A DNA stretch of 64,000 bases from Macrostomum hystrix (Eukaryota; Platyhelminthes; Macrostomidae): positions 1,282,001 to 1,346,000 of the forward strand of contig CATNEN010000026.1 in NCBI GenBank assembly GCA_950097015.1. The letters run 5' to 3'. The position numbers and the translations under genes were made by a program. Shown here in pieces: positions 1-10,100 of the stretch. The notes beneath the pieces are model-generated. The model was not told the DNA's origin. It made no database searches and worked only from the letters and a program-made list of their open reading frames with translations. Position 1 is the first letter of the stretch; each line of letters begins with the position of its first letter.

Positions 1-387
1 CTCCTCCGCAACCTGAATGCGCCAAGGCTGTGTAACGGCACCAGACTGATAGTCAGGCGGCTCTTCCCACACGTGATTGAGGCCACGATAATGACTGGAT
101 CTGGCAGAGGAGAGTCTGTGTTCGTTCCCCGGATTCCAATTATCCCCACGGACCTGCCATTTCAGTTCAAGCGACTGCAGTTCCCTGTGAGAGTGTGCTT
201 TGCAATGACTATTAACAAGGCTCAGGGACAGTCGCTGAAGGTGGCTGGCATCAACCTGGAGACTCCTTGCTTCTCGCATGGGCAGCTTTATGTCGCCTGC
301 TCCCGTGTTGGAACTCCAGCTGGCCTATTCATTTTCGCACCAAGGGGAAGAACGAAGAATGTGGTGTATCCCCAGGCCTTGAGGTGA
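1..387 (+). CDS. Helitron PIF1-like helicase, C-terminal fragment
   Basis: Reading from base 1, the frame is open to a TGA at 385-387 and gives about 128 residues. It begins LLRNLNAPRLCNGTRL and includes VIEATI, FVPRIPIIPTDLPFQFKR, FAMTINKAQGQSLKV, FSHGQLYVACSRV and LFIFAPRG. These are the well-conserved final motifs of PIF1/Helitron superfamily 1 helicases: NKAQGQ is the motif V region and VACSR is motif VI with its arginine finger. The family unwinds DNA during rolling-circle transposition. The fragment is intact to its stop with no frameshift, so the copy may be young. The N-terminal helicase motifs and any Rep domain are off the left edge. Confidence 0.9.
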   Translation, partial: LLRNLNAPRLCNGTRLIVRRLFPHVIEATIMTGSGRGESVFVPRIPIIPTDLPFQFKRLQFPVRVCFAMTINKAQGQSLKVAGINLETPCFSHGQLYVACSRVGTPAGLFIFAPRGRTKNVVYPQALR

Positions 388-537
388 CTCGCAAGCAATT
401 AATAGAAAAGTAGTCACGAATTGACCTTGACCTGTCTAACTCTGAACTCTGAAACAGTTTAATTTTGTTTCTTTGACATTGTTATTGTTATGCCATGGCT
501 ATTTTCCTTATGTACGCGTGTACATGCATATTGTATA

Positions 538-815
538 CAGAGGCAGATTTAGGGGGGGGGGCGGGGGGGGCAGTCGCCCCCCCCCAAATTTTAATCATGG
601 GAATAAGATGCCCCCACCAGGGGCGCCAGTCGCAGCACTGGCGCCCCTTTTCGGCCGCTGGCGCCCCTTTTTCAGCCGCTGGCTCCCGTTTTTCAGCCGC
701 TGGCGCCCTTTCTTGGCTCCTGGCGCCCTTTTTCGGCCGCTGGCACCCCCTCTGTGATTCTCATGGCGCTCCCCTGACAGACCGCCCCAAAACAAAATTC
801 CTGGATCTGCCACTG
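538..815. mobile_element. Non-autonomous hAT-like MITE nested in the Helitron
   Basis: A 278 bp segment starts CAGAGGCAGATTTAGG and ends CCTGGATCTGCCACTG. The ends are imperfect inverted repeats of the form CAGWGGCAGATYYAGG, which resembles hAT termini. It is flanked by ATTGTATA (530-537) and ACTGTATA (816-823), an 8 bp target-site duplication with one mismatch; 8 bp is the hAT-typical length. There is no transposase inside. Just inside the left end sit long G and C runs that could fold back, then GGCGCC-rich sequence repeated several times (about 626-750). Confidence 0.7.
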
Positions 816-1021
816 ACTGTATAGAGGAGTGGCTAAGAGACATGTTTCTAAAGAAGTAATCAAGAGGGGGCTGTTTGGACAAACTTTTCACTTATTTTTT
901 ACTTAAAACGCCCTTAAACAAACTCTTCACTTTTCATTAATACAGTAAATAAATAAATGGTGACCTTCACGATAAAGTTAATACAGAGACGTGAATTGCT
1001 TACTGCTTTGCTTTAAATTTC

Positions 1022-1052
1022 TGCCCCAAAAACAACGGGCAAAAAAAGCTAG
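1022..1052 (+). other. Helitron 3' terminus (hairpin plus CTAG)
   Basis: TGCCC at 1022-1026 and GGGCA at 1037-1041 form a five-pair stem with a ten-base loop. After seven bases comes CTAG (1049-1052), then T. A hairpin a few bases before CTRR, with insertion before a host T, is the defining Helitron 3' signature. Confidence 0.7.
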
Positions 1053-1586
1053 TATATAGTACGAGTATATACGAGGCGCAGAAGTATGAAATATGAAATA
1101 TTTTCGATTCGATTTCTATTTAGATGCCCTTATGCTATAAACACTATTGCTTTGCTTTAAATTCAATATTTGCATTAGATACCAGCCTAGTTTAAATGAC
1201 ATGAAATCATGACCTACTCTATTCGGAAGCAGCGAAGGAAAACTCATATTTTAATGCATGCTTTAACAACTACATACCGATGAATGTTACAAATTAGCTT
1301 TAGTAATTACAGGGCATTCGTCACCTAAAAAATATCATCCAGGGTGGCTCACTTGTTGCCGTGGTCGAGTGACAGGAAAATCTGTAGGCATTTGCAGCAA
1401 CAGCATAGTTAGCCTCCATGCATGCACCTAACGCAATGAACGCAATACAGTAAATCGCTTCAAACATAAACATTGCACGCAAATTTCACTCCACGACTTT
1501 CAGAGGGCTTCAAATAAATTGCAAAAGGTTTCATTCGAAACTTAAATTATTCTATTTCGTGTTTTTGGCAGTTTTCTTGTTGCCAG
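1053..1586. other. Non-coding stretch
   Basis: AT-rich sequence between the Helitron end and the first visible exon of the next gene. I see no tandem array, no tRNA and no convincing exon. It ends in a pyrimidine-rich run leading to TTGCCAG, the inferred acceptor for the exon at 1587. Confidence 0.5.
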
Positions 1587-2716
1587 CGGGCGTTGCAGCA
1601 CTTTATTGAGACGCGCGTAATGGGCAACACGGTGGAAAAAATGCGCGAACGCGAGCTGGTCCGGCGACAGACGAAGCGAGACGAGCTTGTGGCTTTCCTT
1701 GAGGGCAGCAAACGGAGGCGCAGCCTGCTGGATGTTAGCGGGAATCCCATTGGTGACGAGGCGCAGAACTCTCAGCTGGTGGATGGCGATAGGTGAGCAC
1801 GGTAGTTACATTGCAGATCCACTAGATTGTTGCTTAACTCTCTGCGCCGTCGAATGATCGTCAGAATGTGTGTTATTTGTTGTTGGATATACTCGCATAT
1901 GACACTTGTGACAGGAAGAATAAGTCAAACGTAAAACGAGGTAACCTCTTGGAATTGTTTATGCGAGTGCGCAACACTTTTAACACTTAAACGACTGAGA
2001 CACAATAGGGTACAGTGCGTTTTTTAAACAATGAATTAAAATGTTAACATGCAACGCACCATACACGTCTCATGATTCTCCAGGCCCATGGCCTTTGCTC
2101 GCGGTGCGGCGGCCCTAGACACTGATGACGATCATCGGCTGACTGACAGAGAACGCGAGGCCTGGCTCTATCGCATGGAGAACGAGGCACTGGAAGTGAT
2201 GAATGACAACATGGAGCTGCAGGAAGAGCGTCGGCGGGAACGAGAGAGGCGAGAAGAACGACGGGAGGAGCTGGAGAACATGGGCGTCGATGGAATTGGC
2301 GATCCAGATCACATCGAAGATGCACAAAGAGGTATGGCGATGAGAATTAAAATTTTTTGGTTAAAGTTATTCAATGATTATTCCCATCCTATTCCCATAA
2401 GCCTTCAACCAACTAAACAAACAATAAACAAACTACGCTCGTAGATGAACCACTTCAAGAAGAGCGTTCCCCGGTCTCATCTAGACGGAGTAGCCTTGCT
2501 GCTTCCGACACGGATGATGATGACGACTTAATCAGTAACGATCCGATTGATGATATAAATGACGATATTGACGACGACTTGGGCGATGAAGACGCCGCGG
2601 AGGATTTGAACGATGCTGCATCGGTGGAAGCGCCGGAGTCGGATCGCGGTGAGCCGGAGCCGGTGGCTGAAGAAACTGGAGGCGGCGATGATGATGAGAT
2701 GAGGCGAGGCGAGTAA
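1587..2716 (+). CDS. Unrecognised protein, C-terminal three exons, acidic tail
   Basis: Three exons join in phase: 1587-1792, 2084-2331 and 2445-2716 (TAA at 2714-2716), with donors GTGAGC and GTATGG and acceptors CCAG, CCAG and GTAG. They give 241 residues. The first exon opens RALQHFIETRVMGNTVEKM, followed by a basic stretch (RERELVRRQTKRDELV) and KRRRSLLDVSGNPIGDE. The second exon is a charged coiled coil (EERRRERERREERREELE). The third is Ser-rich and then strongly Asp/Glu-rich. No in-frame ATG precedes the acceptor, so upstream exons are missing, probably to the left of the Helitron. HFIETR...NTVEKM weakly recalls the end of the SNF2 helicase C-terminal lobe, but I cannot name the family. 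The small introns carry no minisatellite, unlike the rest of the window. Confidence 0.6.
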
Positions 2717-3489
2717 GCTTCAAACTTTTACAGCGGCAAGCACCCGAGTTAATGCTGTTGGCTGGATTAAAAAAATAATTAAGAATTAACGTTTGCCGGT
2801 AGCCCTTTCGCAAAGCTTACTACCACTTTTGTTTTTGGGCCGCAAAACACGAGACAGAATTTTGCATCAACCCTTTCACAAATATTTAGATTAGAGATCG
2901 CCATTACAAAATTCGTAGAAAGTCTTGTCTTCGGATTAATAATTTGCTCACAATGTAATTAACTTCGATTTACAAATAATACACATGTTCCTATACTATA
3001 CCTTATCGCTTCGGTCTTAATTCATGTTGCATCAGAGTCGGTTGTTTTTTCCGTCACAAAAATTGAGCTCATGTACACGATACTTTGAAGCACAAACCTA
3101 ACATGCATTACCTGAAATTATCCCACTTGACCATTTTTGCTGCGCCTGAACGCCGCCATCGACTTTTTATTAATTGATGCTTTAATATAATTAATTTTAA
3201 GTGTGTACTATGTATAAATTAAAATGAAGCATAAGGGAAAATGAGCGAGGCGGACAAAAATTAGCAACCTAATCGTGTCAATCAGCTGGTTCGCCTCGCG
3301 TGTTCTAATTAAGTGCTAAAGGCGTATATCATTAATCAGAATCGTTAAATTGTCTCGGTGGTATTGAATTGTAGCGACATTAATAATGTTTCCCGCGCGC
3401 AACAAAGCAAGCCCGTGTTCTTGAAAATCGTGTACCTGTACGGGTGCACTGGGTGATTCTCTGTTACTTCTCTTTGTTCTTTAAGCAAG

Positions 3490-3495
3490 AATAAA
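3490..3495 (+). terminator. Candidate polyadenylation signal AATAAA
   Basis: A canonical AATAAA lies about 770 bp after the upstream gene's stop codon and before the CNOT1 start, on the right strand. It follows a T-rich run. No cleavage site can be proven from sequence alone. Confidence 0.35.
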
Positions 3496-3633
3496 ACCAC
3501 AGACCTGTATGACGACGAATTTAGGTCATGTCAGCGCCTTTGCATTATAACAAAGTTTCTAATATTTAGTTTTATAGATAATCATTTGAACTCAATATAT
3601 CAATTATTAGTTTCTGTATTAAACAGGCTTGCT

Positions 3634-3643
3634 TATATAAAGG
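3634..3643 (+). promoter_or_regulatory. Candidate TATA box upstream of CNOT1
   Basis: TATATAAAGG lies about 370 bp before the CNOT1 initiator ATG. A start site near 3665 would give a 5' UTR of about 340 bp. The region is AT-rich, so a chance TATA is quite possible. Confidence 0.3.
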
Positions 3644-4005
3644 CTACGAAAAAAGTATAACGTTAGTTTTAAATTACATTTTTTCTGCCGTATCAATAAT
3701 CATCTTTTATTTTCTCTTCAACTCGCCCGTCGTTTTTTTGAAGAAATTTTTAAGATTAAGCTGGTAGAAGATTGGATTTTTAGCTATCTTTTGAGAAAAA
3801 TTTGTCGTGCACCTGATGTACGCCTCTATTACTGACAAGAAATGGTTTATTAACTGGACATAGATATTCGAATGATAGACTAAATAAGCTTTTTGTTGTT
3901 AGCTATCAAAGCTGATTCAAGTTTATTTAGCTAAAAATTACTGTAACATGTTTTGTACAAACGATTCTTGCTGCAAATTAATATTTTTCAAATTTTCAAA
4001 TAATA

Positions 4006-4104
4006 ATGCTTGATGCTCTTCAGTTTGCATTAGCCCAAATAGAAAATTTGGTTAATTTGCTAAACAAAAAGTCACTCAAACAATATGCTGCTGAAATATC
4101 ACAG
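4006..4104 (+). CDS. CNOT1: CNOT1 exon 1 with start codon
   Basis: ATG at 4006 gives 33 residues, MLDALQFALAQIENLVNLLN then KKSLKQYAAEISQ. This lines up residue by residue with the start of human CNOT1 ([20 protein letters not shown]). The donor is CAG/GTAAGA in phase 0. The exon is AT-rich compared with the others, and a 3.4 kb intron separates it from exon 2. Confidence 0.88.
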
Positions 4105-7100
4105 GTAAGACTGACAAGTGACAAGAACATTGAAATAGCTTTTTATATGTTAGAAAGCTACAGAAGTATCTAAAACTATACAATTTATAACTAGGCCTAT
4201 ACACAACATAAATATCATGTCTCAATGTATTTAGGTCAGATTAGGCTAGCCATGCCTAAGAACATTATATAAAGCTTACTGTTAGAAAGGTACTACCATA
4301 TATTTGTTAGCTAAATATAAAACATCTGCATCTATGATTAGCTAAATTTATTATTAATTATAATTATCATAGCTATTCTATCTGGTAGCAAGGTTTCTAT
4401 ATGTATAAAATGAGTATAGCAAAAATTATGACACTAATATATTTTATGTTTATTTAAGTTTTCCTGTTTATATAGAAATTTTTTAATATGTTTAATTTGA
4501 ACTTAGCATAAGTTCCTCTGGTAGGGTTATTGCTGCTTCCACAGAAGTCTGGTCTCTTGTTCTTGTAAACTTATGCTTGTGGGCCATTGAAAATATGAAG
4601 TTAATGATCTCTTCAAAACAAGGTGCTGAACAAATTCCAGCATTCCTGCAACTTGGGTGGGAAGACAAGAAAAAAGTTTAATTAGTTAAATCCTCAACAG
4701 GATAAAATACAAAGGGCAAACCAAAGTACCAAAATCAGAAGCCACTAGGGCAAAGATAAACAGAATAGGACTTTAGCCCAAACAGCAAAAAGCCACAATA
4801 GAAACAGGACTTAGCACAATGCAACACAACATGATACTGCAAAAAAGAAGGATGGAAAGGGTGGCAGAATACAGAAGAAAGTAACATTGAAACTAGGAAA
4901 GCTTGGGACCTCTCCATTTACACTAAAATCCCAGACAGGTAGGTAGTCATCTGGTAAACACTTGAGATTTAAAGTGCTTGCATAAATTGGCATAAACAAT
5001 GAGCAGACAAAGAGTAAAAGGCTAATTCTATGAGATGACAGTTGTTTAGTTGGTGTACATAATAATCATTATTTGTACCAAAGACAAACTAACTTGAGAC
5101 TTTGTATGTTCTACTTCTATATTGATGGGTGTGACCTCTAGATTAAGATAATATACATTTTAAATTAATTTTATTTAGGGCCTACTGTGTTAATGTAGCA
5201 GACAGAAACTTTCAATGATGGTCATTTTTTGTAAAAGTTGGCATATTCAAATTTTCAATATAAGTTCAAGTTTCCTGCAAATCAGGCAAGTTTTTGTCTA
5301 AATCCATCATTTGTTGTAGTAAACAATAGCTAGATAAACAGTTATAAACAAATTTCACATGTTAGTAGCCAGTTTTAAGTGTGTTGCACATTTTTTCTTA
5401 GATGATGGTTGTTAGACTGACAGTCATTTGTTTCAGAAAACGACTATCATTTTTTAAAACAGCATAAGGAATCCTCTATTTTGGATAATATCTGGGTTTT
5501 AAGATTGTTTATAACTAATATTAGTTCTAATAAAAATATTTAATGCTTTTCTAACCATAAAATTGATTACACTAATCTCACATTTCAGATCAAACCTACC
5601 ATGTACTTGTACCTTCAACAAATCATAAACTTCAAGATTGCCTGACTCAATAATCATAAATATGGCTAATCAGTTAATAGAGGGAATAGTGCATGAAACA
5701 ATTAAATAAACCAATGGCTTAGTATGACTTAACAAAAAAGATAATTTATTTTAAGGCATATAAAACAATATTAACAGTATCTCTTAAAGGCTTGAATTCC
5801 AAAACATGTATTGTCTTTAAAATTGATGCAAGAAACTTTTACAAGAGAAATTGATTAAAAATACACAACTTGAGAACAGTACTGATAGTTAATTGTATGA
5901 ATTTTATCTAATTTATGAAAAAATGATAGTAATAATGTTTTCTGAATATATACAGGTTTTAAGAATGCAGGAAATGATGGTCGTTGGGTAAATTTGCAGG
6001 GTTTTTTAAGCATATTAAACTTATCACATGCTAACAAAAAAACAATTTAACTTAGATCTTGGCTAAGAAAATATTTTAGCAAAAAAATCCCTTCACAAGC
6101 CTTTTGAACTTGGTATAACAACTTTTGATTAAAAAATGATGGTCATTTTTAACACTTAAAAAGCAAAGCCCAAACTTTTCAAAGCAAAAGTTATGATAAA
6201 AAGAAATATGTTAGGTCATAAAACTTTTATTTCAATTTTTAGATATAATAAAGTTAAGTTATTTTTATATTTACATTCTCTGAGGTAAATTTAAGACTAA
6301 TTAGTTCCTAATGAAAACTAGATTCACTTTTTATAATGTCCTGCAGAACATTGAAATGATTGTAGGGGTACATGATCAAAACAAAGAATATAAACCTTAA
6401 GGTAGATAAATATGTTTAAAACTACTTGAACATAAAACTATATATAATTATGTACAAAAAGAAATATAAAATTTGATAAATATAGCATAAAAAAGTATAT
6501 CCCATTGATGACCTTCTCATGGAATTACCCAAAATCACTTAAGTAGAAGATGATTGATGGGTGAAACAAAGAAGTCTGCACATATCTAAGGAATTGGGAT
6601 GACCACTAATGAAGCCTCTTTGTTTGACCTGAAACAGCTTGTTATCAAGCTTGTTATCACTTGCTAGCAGCTGGTCCATTTTGGAAATGACATTCAATCT
6701 ATGTATGTAATACTTAACAGATTAAGTCTCTACACAGTATTGGACCTCTGGAACAGAAATTCTGTACATAAAACAACTATGCTGCTTGGCAAACGTCACA
6801 AACTCAGGAGTAGAGACATCAGTCAAACTCTTGAACTATTGCTGCTGCAAAAAGGGTTTTAAAAGAGTGGCGCCACTCCATGCCAAGCAGCCCTGCACTC
6901 TTTACAAGTTTTGGCAGAGTGAAGAGAATTGGCCTTTGTATAGAAAAAATTAAAATTTTAGTTGCTATTATTAGTTGAGCACTGCACTGATCCATTGAGA
7001 TTTTGCCGCAAAATTCCTGCGGCTGCTTGTAATATAGTTGTCACACCTGTTACCACAACGCAATACAGAGCAACAGCGTTGGCATATGTGACGGGCTCCA

Positions 7101-10100
7101 CAGGTGGCAGGAGATCAGAGTTTTCTGAATGTGGACGCCCCAGTTGATGTGGGCAGTGCTATGTTATGCTGAGGCCTTTAGATCTTTAGCAGACTGCGGC
7201 GGACAAGAAATTTTTTAAGTTGTCAAGAAATGAATAGAAAAAAATACAGTCAGTATTTTTTGGCTGTCCTGCATGCAGCCAATAGAGAAGAGAAGCGAAA
7301 GTGAGAGGGCACTGTGTCCTTGGCTATATATTTATCCATCGTTTAGTTGGACAGACTGGAGGGAGGTAGGCGGGCCGATAACAAAAGGGTGCGCGAATTG
7401 AAAGGGTGTTAAAAAATTGAATCACAAAACAAAAAATAGGCACTTATTGATTATAAAGAGAAAGTCTCACCGAAAAAATTGCCATTCTCTATTTTTAAGA
7501 ACATAGAACATAGCTGATGTTTACTTAACACAATAACCCTGCATTTTACACAATATAATCCCATCTAGTTGGTCAATCAACATGGCTTCGAGGCGGAGCG
7601 GCATCTGTATCGCTGCCTGTTCTCCAGCATCGACTTCTCCGCTAGCGTCGCCGGTGGAGGCGGCGGTGGCGGCTCCTCATCGCAGTACGATCGTCACTCC
7701 GGCATTAAAGACTTCCTGCAGATTCAACTGCTGAGCCAGGAGATAAATAGCCTGTTTGCCAAGCCCAACTTTGTCACCCTAATCTGCTACGCCATCGATC
7801 ATCCGTTCTCGACTCAGAAGAGCCTACGGCCTGGCCCTAGCCTATTGCCGCAGATCAGTCGCACACTGAGACTGACTCGAGCCCAGGAGGTTACACTAGG
7901 CCTGGCTCTGCTGTTCTCCCTAAGGCAGGAAACGCGAGATTGCGCGCAAACTTGGCTACAAGCTAAACTGCCTGATCTGCTTGGCGCTTATGTGGAAGCT
8001 GACGCTGGTGGTCACGATATTGGCACCGGCGGCGCATCTGGTTTGGGACTTGGCGGAATTGGCAGCGGTGGCACCGCCGGCCTTCAGGAGATGAGCATCG
8101 AGATGGTCCATCTTATCCTTACTAAGCTGCGCGAGAGTCAACCGCGCCAGTTCGGAGCCAGTCCTGAGCTAGTTGAAGCTTTTCTGCGTGTACTACGCAA
8201 AGATTTTCCAAAGCAACGCGTTCCCGTGGTGCTGGCGCCATTGTTGTACTCCGACACGGAGGATCTGCCAGTTTCCAAAGCGTTTCGAGAGCCCAGCTCG
8301 CTACAACAGATGGTTCTTAGCTCTAATTCTGCTCTGCAGGTTTGTTATTGCGGTTTCTTGATGATGGGTTTCACTTGTCAATTGTTATGGCTGTAATATT
8401 TCACTTATGTCTATATTTTCGGCTGCTTGTAGAAAGAAAGAAGCCTACTGAAGGTTCCCAATGCAGGGAGGGAAGCAGCCTACTGTTGGTGTCAAATGCA
8501 GCGAGGGAAGCAGCCTACTGTTGGTGTCTAATGCAGGCAGGGAAGCAGCCTACTGTTGGTATCTAATGCAGGCAGGGAAGCAGCATACTGTTGGTATCTA
8601 ATGCAGGCAGGGAAGCAGCCTACTGTTGGTATCTAATGCAGGGAGGGAAGCAGCCTACTGTTGGTGTCTAATGCAGGGAGGGAAGCAGCCTACTGTTGGT
8701 GTCTAATGCAGGGAGGGAAGCAGCCTACTGTTGGTGTCTAATGCAGGGAGGGAAGCAGCCTACTGTTGGTGTCAAATGCAGGGAGGGAAGCAGCCTACTG
8801 TTGGTGTCTAATGCAGGGAGGGAAGCAGCCTACTGTTGGTGTCTAATGCAGTTAGGGAAGCAGCCTACTGTTGGTGTCTAATGCAGGGAGGGAAGCAGCC
8901 TACAGAAAGAAGGGATGCTACCTAACAACTATTGAAGAGGCTGCTTCCTGGTATAGTCCATGAAGAGCTCGAGTAGCAGTGATCAGAGTCTTTTTAACGA
9001 AGCCACAATCGGGCCATATATAATGTGTCATTAGTTTTCATTGCGAATATAAGTCCCAATCACTCGCATGAACATCAGAACGCAGGCCAAGGCGACTGGG
9101 CCCTAGCGGAACTGCTGGAGGAGCTGGGCTACGACTGCTTAGCAACCCCGGAATCTGCCCGCATAGTCCTAACTGAATTCGGAGTTCGAGATATTGGACC
9201 AGCCGCCGTGGCCCGCTGCTTGTCAATGTTTATGCGCACCTGCGATGGCCAACTTGTGGATCGCCAGATTGGTCTACATGGCCCCGGCATAGGCGGTGAT
9301 AATGAGTCCACTGGCTCTACTACCAGCTGGTGCGTTGAGAATTTCTTAGCCACTGTGCGCGAATTAATTCCCGGATTGCAGATTCGCAGCGTTGTGCCAG
9401 AGCTAGACCACGACGGCTTCGAAGTGAAATCTCTGCGAGGCTTTGAACTGCTGCAATTGTGCTTAGTCAAAGGAGGGCAGGTAATAGGATTTTAACATTG
9501 TTAGCCGCTACTGAATCACCCGATACCCGTGTCCTGAATCAATCCCAGAAATACCTGAAATCCCTGTGCTGCATCAATCCCAGAACTACTCGACATCTGT
9601 GATTTAAATGAATTCCAGAAATACCTGAAGTCCCTGTCCTTAATCAATCCCAGAACCACCTGAAATCCCTGTCCTGAATAAATCCCAGAACCACCTGAAA
9701 TCCCTGTCCTGAATAAATCCCAGAAATGCCCGAAATCCCTGTCCTGAATTAATCCCAGAACCACCTGAAATCCCTGTCCTGTATAAACCACAGAACCAAC
9801 TGATATCCCTGTCCTGAATAAATCCCAGAACCAACTGAAATCCCTGTCCTGAATAAATCCCAGAATTGCCTGAAATCCCTGTCCTGAATAAATCCCAGAA
9901 ATGCCCGAAATCCCTGTCCTGAATTAATCCCAGAACCACCTGAAATCCCTGTCCTGTATAAACCACAGAACCAACTGAAATCCCTGTCCTGAATAAATCC
10001 CAGAACCAGCTGAAATCCCTGTCCTGTATAAACCACAGAACCAACTGATATCCCTGTCCTGAATAAATCCCAGAACCAACTGAAATCCCTGTCCTGAATA

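Larger units (their letters stand above)
1..1052 (+). mobile_element. Helitron, 3' part (truncated by window start)
   Basis: The element enters from the left edge. It contains the C-terminal end of a PIF1-like helicase on the plus strand and finishes with a Helitron-type 3' terminus: a short hairpin, then CTAG followed by a host T at 1053. Its 5' end and Rep domain lie outside the window. About 660 bp of non-coding sequence separates the helicase stop from the terminus, and part of that is a nested hAT MITE (538-815). The helicase and the terminus are in the correct order and orientation for one element, but a mosaic of two Helitrons cannot be excluded. Confidence 0.75.
2717..4005. other. Intergenic region between the acidic-tail gene and CNOT1
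   Basis: AT-rich, with no tandem array and no coding signal that I can defend. It should contain the 3' UTR of the upstream gene and the CNOT1 promoter and 5' UTR. Candidate signals within it are listed separately. Confidence 0.5.

Noticed and set aside
7569..7571. TTG at 7569 as the CNOT1 start
   Set aside because: It is the first codon of exon 2. The true initiator ATG is at 4006, supported by alignment to the CNOT1 N-terminus and matching phase-0 splice sites.
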